Source: Ulota crispa (lineage: Eukaryota; Streptophyta; Bryopsida; Orthotrichales; Orthotrichaceae). Taken from it: a DNA stretch of 64,000 bases. A program made the position numbers and the translations under genes. The notes under the pieces were generated by a model, which saw only the letters and a program-made list of their open reading frames with translations, was not told where the DNA came from and did not search any database. This document shows, in pieces, positions 46,307 through 58,263 of this stretch (its first letter is position 1; each line of letters begins with the position of its first letter). The stretch lies in contig OY987243.1 in NCBI GenBank assembly GCA_963920765.1, positions 36,455,060-36,519,059 of the forward strand, in the 5' to 3' direction.

Positions 46307-47473
46307 TATGGGAGTTTGAGTTCACATTTGGATTCAGAGACCCAGTTTTAGTCTAAAATAATGCAGGAGAAAAAACTGATCATTGTCAAAATTGAAGGCA
46401 AATTTTCACTTTTATTTTTTTATAGAAAAGGACTTAAAATTTTTACCCTAGTCCCCACAAAATAACATAACATCTAACCCCGGCCAAGAAAAAAAAGTTG
46501 TTTCTTTACCTCCCTTTGTGGTCTGAATTTTAGAAACTGGTTGCTAAAACTGCAGTTTTTTAAAATTGCCTGTTCAAGCAGCTGGTTTCTGGGCTTGTGC
46601 GGCCACGGCATGAGTGAACAACACGCTTTTCTTTGCCAATGTCTTTAGTGCAAATGTGACTTACAAAAATTTACACTAAAGAGGTACAAGAAAACTAAAG
46701 ATATTAGATGTTTTCAAGGATAAGTAAGAGTACACAAAACTAGGGATTAAGGGTAATTTTGATATTTCAAATAATATAAGGGAATTTTTGACATTTTGAA
46801 AGAACTTCGGCATTTTTGACATTTTCCCTTTTATTTTCTTTATTTGTCACGAGCAGATGCTTCTCTCGATGCTCCCTCCGTCTTGCGTTTTTTGTCCAGC
46901 TAGGTTGAATAGTTAGTCGTCCCGCCTTTCCGAGCTGGAAGTTCCGGAGCGGCTGGGCCAGCCCAAAACAAACCCTATTTGGCCAGCGTTCCCAATGACG
47001 GAAGGTGATTTGACGGCCATTGATAGCTCTTCGTTCAGTCTTGAAAAGTCAATGTCGGGAAGTGCAAAGGGAGGCAGAGTCTGCGCCGTCGCCGTGGGAA
47101 GCTGCTGTGAGAAGTTTCATATTCATGTTTCCGCATACCTTGCAGCATTGCGCGAGGTTGCGCGAGGTTGCGTTAGGGTTTTGTGCGCGTGATGCTGAAG
47201 GCGTGGCGATGCGACGGGCGTGGTGATCAGCGAAGGGGGAACATGCTTTGTGCATAAGTACGGTCGACTTCTTTCCAGCAACGTTACTGGAATAAGAAAC
47301 TGAGAAGAGGATTTGCAGTAGTTAGTTTTTGCCATGATCAGGCGGCCCTTGTTGACGATAGTCAGGTATCGAGAGAATTTGATGAATGCCGGAACGTAAT
47401 TGTTGGTTTGGACGGATGCTGAAGTTGGTGCAAGGGTGTGGTTATTCAGTCAATGTAACGATGATTGTTGCAG
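46307..47473. other. spacer turning G/C-rich, no gene called
   Basis: From about 46850 the base composition becomes G/C-richer, like the starts of the two real genes here, and short frames (61-70 codons) overlap on both strands. It may be the former 5' region of the helicase relic that follows, but no exon is recognisable. Confidence 0.35.
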
Positions 47474-47615
47474 AGGGCGGTTCTAGACCCAACCATGCAA
47501 GGAAGAGATCTGATTTGATCGCACGGGCAAAGACGAGGACGGGAAAGACTCTGGTGTTTGGAATTCCCATCATCAACACCATCATATGCGAGAACGAAGG
47601 AAACAGAACAGCCAG
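47474..47615 (+). pseudogene. DEAD-box RNA helicase exon relic (motif I region)
   Basis: An exon-like block between a TTGTTGCAG acceptor and a CCAG|GTATGG donor. It begins RAVLDPTMQGRDL in one frame, then continues DLIARAKTRTGKTLVFGIPI in another. Together they match plant DEAD-box helicases of the RH3/RH7/RH53 type around motif I. A small insertion (GATCTGATTTGATC for an expected GATCTGATC) shifts the frame, and the motif I glycine of AxTGxGKT is replaced by Arg. No neighbouring helicase exons with motifs II-VI were found, so this is a relic of a duplicated gene. Confidence 0.75.
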
Positions 47616-48476
47616 GTATGGACTTCCTCATGATCCGGCTTGTTTGGGCTCAATTGTTTGGGTGTTTGTGAGGAAACTGTGGTGAATTTTGATTTGTTAT
47701 TCGTTTTGGAAGCGCATGGATGATGTGTTGGAATGCCAAATGGAGCTTTGTGAGGAGCAAAAGACTTGCGTAAGATTACCTTCAAGCTCTTCCACCTTTT
47801 GCAACAGTAAAAACACCGTCCAGGTATTGATCCTGCTCTTCTGTAAACATTTACATCATCCCATCATAGCGATGAGGAAACAAATTTGCAAATTTTTGTA
47901 AGCGCTCTCTTTTTATTCTCAAGGAAACTAGAGGTAGATGTTTCAGGCCATGACATTTCAACGCTTTGGAACTTGCTTGACAGTTTTAGAGCTTATATTA
48001 GTTGAGAATGGATATCCTTCGATGTTTCTGCAAAGTGGGATGTATTTATCTCTTGTTTTGTTGCCTCATTTTTCAATGGCTAGGAAGAAATGAAGAAACG
48101 ATGGTTTTTGGATGTACATTTTATTGACATTGTCCATGCGCTGAACTAGACTCCAAGGCCGACAGATTTGTTATCAATGAAGATGTCTTCTACAATGTCA
48201 TTGTGACGTGGTTGTCCATATAGATTTTGTAATCTGCATCATACATCATAGAATGTGGTAGCTACGTAATTGTAGCATTAGAGGCGGAGCTTGATCTAGC
48301 GTGGGTATTCTAGGATGTCAACTTAGACATCTATGTGTTCATGTTGACATTACAAATATTACAAATTTATGCATTGCACTGTATTTTATGTTTTTGTAGG
48401 TGTCGAAGTAGTTGTCCAGCATATTATAAAAAACAAGCATAAAGCAATGTTGATGCCCAAATACATGACAAGGTCA
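47616..48476. other. spacer, no gene recognised
   Basis: Short unmatched frames only. If the helicase relic had a following exon, it is not recognisable here. Confidence 0.4.
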
Positions 48477-48958
48477 AGATGATTCCCTGGATGGCAGTGA
48501 AGAGGATTATGAGGTATTTCAAGGGTACCTCTCATGGGAAGTTGAAATTGGGAAGATGGCACATACGCTTGATCAGGTATTGTAATGCAGATTGGGTTGG
48601 CGATGCCAATGATAAAAAGTTCACCACGAGGTATGCATTTAGTCTTGGAGAGGACATGGTGTCATGAAGTAGCAAGAAGCAATCCACAGTGGCTTTATCT
48701 ACAACGGAGGCAGAGTACATGCCGGCAAGCAATTGCACAAGAGAGGCCATATGATTAAGGCAAGTCTTGGAGGATGTAGGGTGTGAAGACGTGGAGGGCA
48801 CGTTGATCTTGTGTGACAATCAAGGTGCCATAGCTCTTGCCAAGAACTCGATGCATCATGTGATGTTGAAACACATCAAGGTGCAACACCACTTTGTGAG
48901 AGAGGTGGAGAAAGAAAGTACCACATTCAAATATTGTCTAATTACAGACATGTTGGCG
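48477..48958 (+). mobile_element. Copia fragment F1 (RNase H region only)
   Basis: Starts abruptly within pol (MAVKRIMRYFKGTSH) and runs through the RNase H domain to DMLA, with in-frame stops after DMVS and elsewhere. The conserved CDADW is changed to CNADW. It abuts a truncated LTR of the opposite orientation at 48962. Confidence 0.85.
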
Positions 48959-48961
48959 TAA

Positions 48962-51197
48962 ATGATACAAATGGAAGAGATGAGAGGGTTCTTAAACCCT
49001 CTCATCTATATACTCTCCTAACCATTCTCCCTTCACCTAACCATATGGGATAACTACTTTCATGGGCTCATCCTTTCTATGAGGTGCTTCCTACCACGTG
49101 CTCTTTCTCCAATGCTAAGTACCCCATTTAGCATATCTCCTTCGGCCTAGAGCAAACTCCTAATGCTCTATTCCAGCCTTTCAACACTCCCATTTTGCAA
49201 TTGGCCAAAGTCCCCAACGCCCTTACCTCTCGTCAAACGCTCATGTCTATCCCTAGCTAATGCCTTTGTCATCACATCCGCCAACATGTCCTTAGTTGGA
49301 CAATACTCCAATCTGATGCTTCCCTTTTCTACCTTCTCTCTCACGAAATGGTGTTGCACCTCAAAGTGCTTCGTCCTCGCATGGTGCATTGGGTTCTTGA
49401 CAAGAGCTATGGCACTTTGATTGTCACACAAGATCAACGTGCCCTCCACGGTCTCACACCCCACATCCTCCAAGAGTTGTCATAGACATATGGCTTTTCT
49501 TGTGCAATGACTCGCCGCCATGTACTCTGCCTCCGTTGTGCAAAAAACCACAATGGATTGCTTCTTGCTACTCCATGACACCATGTCCTCTCCAAGGCTA
49601 AATGCGTACCCCGTGGTGGACTTCTTATCATTACCATTGCCAGCCCAATCTGCATCACAGTATCCCATCAAGCGTATGTGCCCTCCTCCCAATTTCAATT
49701 AAACATGAGAGGTGTCCTTGAAGTACCTCATGATCCTCTTCACTGCCATCCAATGACTCCATCCTAGCCTTGCCATATGCTGGCTTACTGTGCTAATGGC
49801 AAAGGCCAAATCAGCCCATGTAGCCACCATGACATACATCAATGATCCAACCGCTGATTTGTAAGGAACACTCACCATCCTTGAAGCATCCGCATCATAC
49901 TCTTCTATACTCAGCTTCATCAACTTCACCTTGATGTCCACTGGAATGCCAATGGGTTTGCACTCCTCCATGCCAAACCGCTACAACACTTCCTCTACAT
50001 ACTTGGCTTGACTTATGGTGATGGTCCTCGCACCTCGATCTCTTGCAAACTCCACTCCAAGGAATTACTGCAACTCTCCCAAATCCGTCATCTCGTACTC
50101 CGCCTCCAACTTGGCCTTCAATGTATCCATGGTCTTTACGTTGCTTGAAAGAATGATCAAGTCATCAACATAGACAAGCACAAGCATCACATGGGCTCTC
50201 ACTTGTGCAAAATACAAGCTATGGTCAGCCACACTCCTCTCAAAGCCAAAATCCAAAAGACTTGCATCAATCTTTTGGTACCATGCTCTCGATGCTTGCT
50301 TTAGTCCATACAAAGACTTTGTGAGCTTGCAAACAAGGTGCTCATGACCACGTTGCACAAACCCCTTGGATTGCTTCATGTAGAGGTCCTTCTCCAAGTC
50401 GCCGTTGAGGAATGCCGTCTTCACATCCATTTGATGCATCTCCAAATCCAACGAAGCTCCAAGGGCCACAATGCACCGAATGGTGGTGAACTTGGCCATG
50501 GGAGCAAAAGTCTCGTTGAAGTCCACTCTTTGCACTTGAGAGAATCCCCTTGCCACCAACCTTGCCTTGTGACGCACGATCTCTTCTGTGGCATCTCTCT
50601 TGGTTTTGAACACCCACTTGCATCCCACAACCTTGCGAGATGGAGGAAGGGTGGTCAACTCCCACGTGCCGTTGGCATGGAGGGAGTGGTACTCCTCCTC
50701 CATGGCTGCCTTCCACTTGCTTGCATCCCGAGACTCCAAGGCCTCTCCAAGTGTGGTGGGATCATGAACAAGGGCCACATTTGCATGATCCAAGTTGGAA
50801 GATGGTTGGGGAAAAATGTGGTTCTTCTACCACTCCCCCAAATGCTTGCTTACCCTTGTAGATCGTCGCACGCCTTCCACATGTTGGGTGCCTCCCACTT
50901 CAGCTGTTGGAGCAATGCCTTGTGCATTCTTCTTCTTTGTGACCTTCTTGGGCTTGGAGCCATCATCACCTTGGCTTGCGCTTGCATCCTCCACAATGTC
51001 ACCACCTCCATCCTCGAGGGGGTGGTGCTCATTGTGTCCATCATCATCATCATCATCCGAGGGCGTTGGAGGTGTGTTCACAACAAGGTTACCACTGCTC
51101 CCACTTGGACGCAACTCCAATTCTCTTTGCAACTCTCCATGCTCACAGAAGGTCACATCACAACAACAAATGATCATTTTGGACTCTAAATAAATTA
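48962..51197 (-). mobile_element. Copia fragment F2 (minus, 3' half with truncated 3' LTR)
   Basis: From left to right: a 3' LTR lacking its last 60 or so bases (48962-49186), RNase H and reverse transcriptase coding sequence (49168-50793 with stops and indels, YVDD retained), and the acidic linker up to SKMIICCCDVTFCEHGELQ. It is cut at 51197 by the LTR of the next copy. It carries the same TAG after GEW as the copies to its right, so it belongs to the same defective subfamily. Confidence 0.88.
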
Positions 51198-51479
51198 TAT
51201 TGAAAGCATAAGGAAGATAGAGAATAAAGGCACACATAGTATACTCAAGTGTATAAGATACAAATAGAAGAGATGAGAGGGTTTCCAAACCCTCTCATCT
51301 TTGAACTCTCCCAACTACTCTCCCTTCACCTAACCATATGGGATAACCACACTCATGGGCTGATCCTCTCTATGGGGTGCCTCCTACCACGCGTTCTCTC
51401 TCCAATGCTAAGTACCCCACCTAGCATATCTCCTTCGGCCTAGAGGAAACTTTTAATGCTCTATTCTAACCTTTCAACA
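51198..51479 (-). repeat. 3' LTR of Copia copy F3
   Basis: 282 bp with TG...TA ends. The family hairpin is conserved as GATGAGAGGGTT pairing with AACCCTCTCATC. Confidence 0.85.
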
Positions 51480-54400
51480 CTCCCACTTTGCGATTGGCCA
51501 AAGTCTCCAATGTTCATGGCTCTCATCAAACGCTCAAGTCTATCCCTTGCTAATGCCTTTGTCATCACATCTGCCAACATGTTCCCAGTTGGGCAATACT
51601 CCAATGTGATGCTTCCCTTCTCCATTTTCTCTCTCACCAAAATGGTGTTGCACCTCGATGTGTTTCGTCCTTGCATGGTGCATCGGGTTCTTGGCAAGAG
51701 CTATGGCACCTTGATTCTCACACATGATCAACACGCCCTCCACGTCCTCACACCCCACATCCTCCAAGAGTTGCCTTAGCCATATGGGCTCTTTTGTGCA
51801 ATGACTCGCCGCCATGTACTTTGCCTCTGTCGTAGATAAAGCCACCGTGGATTGCTTCTTGCTGCTCCATGACACCATGCCCTCTTCAAAGCTAAATGCG
51901 TACCTCGTGGTGGACTTCCTGTCATTGGCATTGCCAGCCCAATCTGCATCACGATACCCCATTAAGCGTATGTGCCCCCCTCCCAATTTCAATTTCACAT
52001 GAGCAGTGCCCTTGAGGTACCTCATGATCCTCTTCAACGCCATCCAATGACTCCATCCCGGCCTTGCCATATGCTGACTCACTATGCTAATGGCAAAGGC
52101 CAAATGAGCCGTTGTAGCTACCATGACATACATCAATGATCCAACCGCTGATTTGTATGACACACTCACCATCCTCAAAGCGTCCGCATCATACTCCTCC
52201 ATGCTGAGCTTCACCAACCTCACCTTGGTGTCCAATGGACTGCCAATGGGTTTGCACTCTTCCATGCCAAACCGCTTCAGCACGTCCTCCACATACTTGG
52301 CTTGATTCATGGTGATGGTCCTCGCACCTCGATCTCTTGCAAATTCCACTCCAAGGCAATACTGCAACTCTCCCAAATCCGTCATCTCGTACTCCGCCTC
52401 CAACTTGGCCTTCAATGCACCCATGGTCTCCACGTTGCTAGAAAGAATGATCAAATCATCAACATACACAAGCATAAGCATCACATGGGCTCCCACTTGT
52501 GCAAAATATAAGCTATGGTCAGCCACACTCCTCTCAAAGCCAAAATCCAAAAGACTTGCATCAATCTTTTGGTACCATGCTCTCGATGTTTGCTTTAGTC
52601 CATATAAGGACTTTGTGAGCATGCAAACAAGGTGCTCATGACCACGTTGTACAAACCCCTTGGATTGCTCCATGTAGAGGTCCTTCTCCAAGTCGCCTTT
52701 GAGGAAGGCCGTCTTGACATCCATTTGATGCATCTCCAAATTCAACAAAGCTCCAAGGGCCACAATGCACCGTATGGTGGTAAACTTGGCCACTAGAGCA
52801 AAAGTCTCGTTGAAGTCCACTCTTTGCACTTGAGAGAATCCCCTTGCCGCCAATCTTGCCTTGTGACGCACAATCTCTCATGTGGCATCTTTCTTGCTTT
52901 TGAACACCCACTTGCATCCCACGGCCTTGCAAGATGGAGGAAGGGTGGTCAACTCCCACGTGCCGTTGGCATGAAGAGAGTGGTACTCCTCCTCCATAGC
53001 TGCCTCCCACTTGCTTGCATCCCGAGACTCCAAGGCCTCTTCAAGTGTGGTGGGGTCATCAACAAGGGCCACATTTGCATGATCCAAGTTGGAAGATGGT
53101 TGAGGAAAAATGTGGTTCTTCTACCACTCTCCCAAAGGCTTACTTACCCTTATAGATCGTCGCACGCCTTCCACATGTTGGGTGCCTCCCACTTCAGCTG
53201 TTGGAGCAATGCCTTGTGCATTCTTCTTCCTTGTGACCTTCTTGGGCTTGGAGCCGTCATCACCTTGGCTTGCGCTTGCATCCTCCACAATGTCACCATC
53301 TCCATCCTTGAGGGGGTGGTGCTCATCGTGTCCATCATCATCAGCATCATCCGAGACCGTTGGAGGTGTGTTCACAACAAGGTCACCACTACCCCCACTT
53401 GGACGCAACTCCAATTCTCTTTGCAACTCTCCATGCTCACAGAAGGTCACATCACAACAACAAATGATCATTTTGGACTCTAAGCAAATCAACCTATAAG
53501 CTTTGGAGCCCTCACAATATCCCAAAAACAAACACCTTACGGCCTTTGCATCAAGTTTGGTTCTTAATGCATCGGGGATCTTGGCATATGCAACACACCC
53601 AAACACCATGATGTGTGCTACCGAAGGCCTCCTGCCACTCCACGCTTCTTGTGGAGTCTTGCCATGCACCGCACTAGTAAGACATTGGTTTCGAATGTAC
53701 ACCGCGTTGCTCACGGCCTCAGCCCAATACTCCAACCCAAGCTTTTAGCCATAGATCATACTCCCAGCCATCTCTATAATGGTGCGATTGGCCCTCTCGG
53801 CCACTCCATTTTGCTGCAGTGTATGTGGAGTTGAAGTTTGATGCACAATACCTTGGGCCTTCAAGTAGGCCTCGAATTGGTTGGAAGTGTACTCCCCGCC
53901 GTTGTCGGACCGCAATATCTTGATGGAGCACTTCGCCTCCTTCTCCACTAAGGCTTTAAACACCTTGAATCGCTCAAAACACTCGCTCTTGGCCTTGAGA
54001 AAGTACACCCACACCTTTCTTGAAAAGTCGTCAATGAAGGTCAAAAAGTACCTTGCCTCACCCAATGATGTAGTCTTCATGGGGCCACACACATCTGAAT
54101 GCACAATGTCGAACACCTTGGTGGCACGTGTGGCACCATCTTTTGGAAATGAGTGCCGTTGTTGCTTGCCCTCAATGCAACCTTCACAAGCATTGGGCAA
54201 GTCATCACCATGGGACTTGGGAAGGTCAAGGCCACTCACCAAGCTTCAAAGAGCCTTCAAGCTCTGCACATTTAAGTGCCCCATGCGTCGATGCCACAAA
54301 ATCAGCCCATCCATGGTAGAATTCGCAACTTGGGCACTCTCTCCGCCATGCACAACCTTGCACCGCAAAATGTACAAGTTGCCCTCACGTGATGCCATGG

Positions 54401-55542
54401 CTCGAGTGTCTCCATCCGGAGACCTCACAATGCACTCAAGGCCTCCAAATTGCACATTCAACCCTCCTTTGACTATCTTGCTCACCGAAAGGAGGTTGCT
54501 TTGCAACTTGGGCACATACAACACATTTTTGAACCGAATGCGCTTGGTGCATCCCTCAACAAGGGTGTCCACCAAAATGGAACCCCTTCCAAGTGCTTGG
54601 AGCACCGAATTATCACCCATGAACACCTTCTTTGCTGAAATGCCTCAAAGGTGTCAAAATGAGCTCTATGGAGTGACATATGGGCGGTAGCCCCCGAATT
54701 CATGATCCAATCATCCCCTAAACTCAATGAACCATCATGAAAGGCCATGAATGCATAGTCGTCACCACTCTCATGCGCTTTGGCTTTGTTGGCCTTCTCA
54801 CCCTTGCTACTCTTGCGTTTGTAGCAATTACGAGCAAAGTGGCCTGGTTTGCCACAATGGAAGCATAGAAGGGGCTCACCTTGAGTTTTGGTTGAATCTC
54901 CACCACTCTTGTGGCGAGCAACCAACGCCGCATTCTCCGTGGCCACAATCTGATGCTCTTTCTTCCTTGTCACCTCATGCATCAATCGCGACGTCACGTA
55001 GGTGAGGGTGAGCTCTTGATGTCTTTGGTCTCCATGGCCACAATCAAGTTCTCACAAGATGGTGGCAAGCTCTCCAAAATGGTCATGACAATGTCTCCTT
55101 CTATCACGGGCACATCAAGGGCTTTGAGTTGGTCAGCAAGAGTCTTCACCTTGTTGATGTGTTGAAAGAGACCGATGACCTCTTGCATCTTGATGGTGAA
55201 GAACTTGCGCCTCAGAAACAACACATTGGCCAAGCCTTTGGTCTCGTGGATGCCGCATAGAGTCTTCCATGCTTCCGCAGCTCCTTTACAAGACTTGACG
55301 TGTTGAATTTGTGCATCCACCAAGTGAATGCACAAGATGCAAAACGCGGTTCTCTAATGCTTTTTGAAGGCGGAGATGACCTTGGAGTCACTCTCACTTG
55401 AAGGAGCCGTCTCATTGCCCTCAACAATGTCCCAAAGATCCTTTTCATCAAGGATCATCTCCATCTTGAAGTTGAACAAGGAGAAGTTGTCTCCATTGAA
55501 CTTGTCCACAACACGGGGTGTCTCACCTTCGTAGGTGGCCAT
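51461..55542 (-). pseudogene. Copia gag-pol of F3, several disabling lesions
   Basis: The full domain order is recognisable (CFHCGKPGHFARNC, DSGA changed to NSGA, LWHRRMGHLN, SDNGGEY, YVDD, DADW), but it is broken by a one-base deletion in ATCAAGGAGCTC (near 55010), TGA after KAL (54243 area), TAG in place of the Gln or Lys of the linker after GEW (53119 area), TGA after KDAT (52877 area) and a one-base insertion in CATTTTGGTGAGA (51636 area). The protease Asp is lost. At least five of these lesions are also in F4. Confidence 0.88.
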
Positions 55543-55568
55543 GGCTAGAGTATGCAACTCAAAGCGCT

Positions 55569-56262
55569 CTCAATGTCACACGAGAATAGCAAGGGGCTGA
55601 AGTATGCAACTCAACCATTTCCCAAGCAAACCCTAGCTCTCTCCACACTCAAAGGGATAAAGTAAGCAACTCAACCACTTTCAATGCTAGCTAGCTCCAA
55701 GACAAGGGGATGAGGTATGCAACCCAACCACCTCTCAAGCAAATCTCTAGCTTTCTATGCACACAAGGGGCTGAAGTAATCAACTCAACCACCTCCCAAG
55801 CAAACCCTAGCTCTCTCCACACACAAGGGGCTGAAGTATTCAACCCAACCCTCAAAGGAGCACAACATCTACCCAAAATGTGAGGTTATCACTCAAACCT
55901 CACCCTCATACTCACTCTTTGCAATTTCAGCCCCCTTTGAGCAAATACTATGCATCTACCTGAGCAAACAACCTCAAGCAAGGGTAGAAACCAACTAAAG
56001 CAAGTACAAACTCACAACTCACCTCCTTGTGCTTCAAACAAGCACTTTGGTGGTGCAACTTGTTGAAAGGTTAGAATAGAGCATTAGGAGTTTGCTTTAG
56101 GCCAAAGAAGATATGCTAGGTGGGGTACTTAGCATTGGAGAGAGAGCACGTGGTAGGAGGGACTTCATAGGGAGGATCAACCCATGAGAGTGGTTATCCC
56201 ATATGGTTTGGTGAAGGGAGAGTGGTTGGGAGAGTATATAGATGAGAGGGTTTGGGAACCCT
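55569..56262. repeat. 694-bp duplicated segment, left copy beside the gap
   Basis: Appears identical to 56463-57156, with the 200-N gap between. It contains leader sequence of F3 and the first 202 bases of the 5' LTR of F4 (56061-56262). Element structure needs only one copy, so this one is probably an assembly artefact. Confidence 0.9.
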
Positions 56263-56462
56263 NNNNNNNNNNNNNNNNNNNNNNNNNNNNNNNNNNNNNN
56301 NNNNNNNNNNNNNNNNNNNNNNNNNNNNNNNNNNNNNNNNNNNNNNNNNNNNNNNNNNNNNNNNNNNNNNNNNNNNNNNNNNNNNNNNNNNNNNNNNNNN
56401 NNNNNNNNNNNNNNNNNNNNNNNNNNNNNNNNNNNNNNNNNNNNNNNNNNNNNNNNNNNNNN
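56263..56462. other. assembly gap (200 N)
   Basis: Exactly 200 undetermined bases, a conventional placeholder size. Open frames running through it have no meaning. Confidence 0.99.
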
Positions 56463-57156
56463 CTCAATGTCACACGAGAATAGCAAGGGGCTGAAGTATG
56501 CAACTCAACCATTTCCCAAGCAAACCCTAGCTCTCTCCACACTCAAAGGGATAAAGTAAGCAACTCAACCACTTTCAATGCTAGCTAGCTCCAAGACAAG
56601 GGGATGAGGTATGCAACCCAACCACCTCTCAAGCAAATCTCTAGCTTTCTATGCACACAAGGGGCTGAAGTAATCAACTCAACCACCTCCCAAGCAAACC
56701 CTAGCTCTCTCCACACACAAGGGGCTGAAGTATTCAACCCAACCCTCAAAGGAGCACAACATCTACCCAAAATGTGAGGTTATCACTCAAACCTCACCCT
56801 CATACTCACTCTTTGCAATTTCAGCCCCCTTTGAGCAAATACTATGCATCTACCTGAGCAAACAACCTCAAGCAAGGGTAGAAACCAACTAAAGCAAGTA
56901 CAAACTCACAACTCACCTCCTTGTGCTTCAAACAAGCACTTTGGTGGTGCAACTTGTTGAAAGGTTAGAATAGAGCATTAGGAGTTTGCTTTAGGCCAAA
57001 GAAGATATGCTAGGTGGGGTACTTAGCATTGGAGAGAGAGCACGTGGTAGGAGGGACTTCATAGGGAGGATCAACCCATGAGAGTGGTTATCCCATATGG
57101 TTTGGTGAAGGGAGAGTGGTTGGGAGAGTATATAGATGAGAGGGTTTGGGAACCCT
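56463..57156. repeat. 694-bp duplicated segment, right copy
   Basis: Right partner of 55569-56262. This copy is continuous with the rest of element F4. Confidence 0.9.
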
Positions 57157-57237
57157 CTCATCTCTTCCATTTGTATCTTATACATTTGAGTATACCATGT
57201 GTGCCTTTGCTCTTCTATCTTCCTTATGTTTTCAATA
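56955..57237 (+). repeat. 5' LTR of Copia copy F4
   Basis: 283 bp, TG...TA ends. A TATA box TATATAG at 57129-57135 runs straight into the hairpin 57135-57162 (GATGAGAGGGTT with AACCCTCTCATC), suggesting that the hairpin lies at or near the RNA 5' end. Confidence 0.9.
57129..57162 (+). promoter_or_regulatory. LTR TATA box and adjoining hairpin
   Basis: TATATAG followed by a 12-bp perfect stem with a small loop. In copies 1 and 2 the TATA word is TACATAG, yet the stem is kept. The stem is present in every LTR read here except the 3' LTR of F4, which has one mismatch (ACCCTATCATC). Confidence 0.55.
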
Positions 57238-57251
57238 GGTTATGGGTCCAC
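57238..57251 (+). promoter_or_regulatory. primer-binding site of Copia copy F4
   Basis: GGTTATGGGTCCAC, one transition from the copy 1 site GGTTATGGGCCCAC. Confidence 0.7.
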
Positions 57252-57953
57252 TTCTATGAGTGTGGAGGTACATTGTGGTGAGTGGAGATCACATTTGAGC
57301 TACATCAGCCCTTAGAATTCGACCTTGTGCTCTTGGAGGACTTCTTTAGCTACTCTTTAGTGTTAGCAGTGTTTTTGTAGTGACATTGTTTCTCATTTGA
57401 GCTACTTCAGCCCTTATCTTACCTTGTGGAGCATTTGGAGGACTTTTTGTGCTTGTTTCTTGGTTTGGGGTGCATTTGTGGTTAGAGAGAACGTTTGAGG
57501 AGCTTCACCTCTCTTTGCATGCCTTTTGGAGTCTTTGGAGATCTTGTTTTGCCTCTTGGAGAGTGGCTGATCCTCATTTAGCTTGGTGGAACACCAAATT
57601 CGAGTTTGTGGAGGTGTGCACCTTGTTGGAGCTTGTTGAAGGATCTGATCTATCATATTGGAGGAGTTGATCCACTTTGGAGCTCATTTGAAGGACTATT
57701 TTGGTGTTGCACAAGCTTTTAGAGGCTTGGAGTTGCTAAGGGTGGATTTGCATCACCAAAGTGCTTCTTTGAAGCACAAGGAGGTGATTTGTGAGTTTGT
57801 ACTTGCTTTAGTTGGTTTCTACCCTTGCTTGAGGTTGTTTGCTCAAGTAGATGCATAGTATTTGCTCAAAGGGGGCTGAAATTGCAAAGAGTGAGTATGA
57901 GGGTGAGGTTTGAGTGATAACCTCACATTTTGGGTAGATCTTGTGCTCTTTTG

Positions 57954-58263
57954 AGGGTTGGGTTGTATACTTCAGCCCCTTGTGTGTGGAGAGAGCTAGG
58001 GTTTGCTTGGGAGGTGGTTGAGTTGATTACTTCAGCCCCTTGTGTGCATAGAAAGCTAGAGATTTGCTTGAGAGGTGGTTGGGTTGCATACTTCAGCCCC
58101 TTGTCTTGGAGCTAGCTAGCATTGAAAGTGGTTGAGTTGCTTACTTTATCCCTTTGAGTGTGGAGAGAGCTAGGGTTTGCTTGGGAAATGGTTGAGTTGC
58201 ATACTTCAGCCCCTTGCTATTCTCGTGTGACATTGAGAGCGCTTTGAGTTGCATACTCTAGCC
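57954..58263 (+). repeat. expanded leader tandem repeats of F4
   Basis: About five units of 55-65 bases with the phrase TACTTCAGCCCCTTG (or TACTTTATCCCTTTG), against two to three in copies 1 and 2. The array ends at the gag ATG (58264). Confidence 0.75.

Noticed and set aside
50338-51189. Long open frames (up to 283 codons) antisense to the Copia coding regions, also at 53881-54690 and 59137-59919
   Set aside because: They are mirrored in every copy, lie opposite conserved pol codons and have no recognisable motif. They follow from codon usage on the sense strand.
56097-56559. Frames running through undetermined bases
   Set aside because: They cross the 200-N gap and have no biological meaning.
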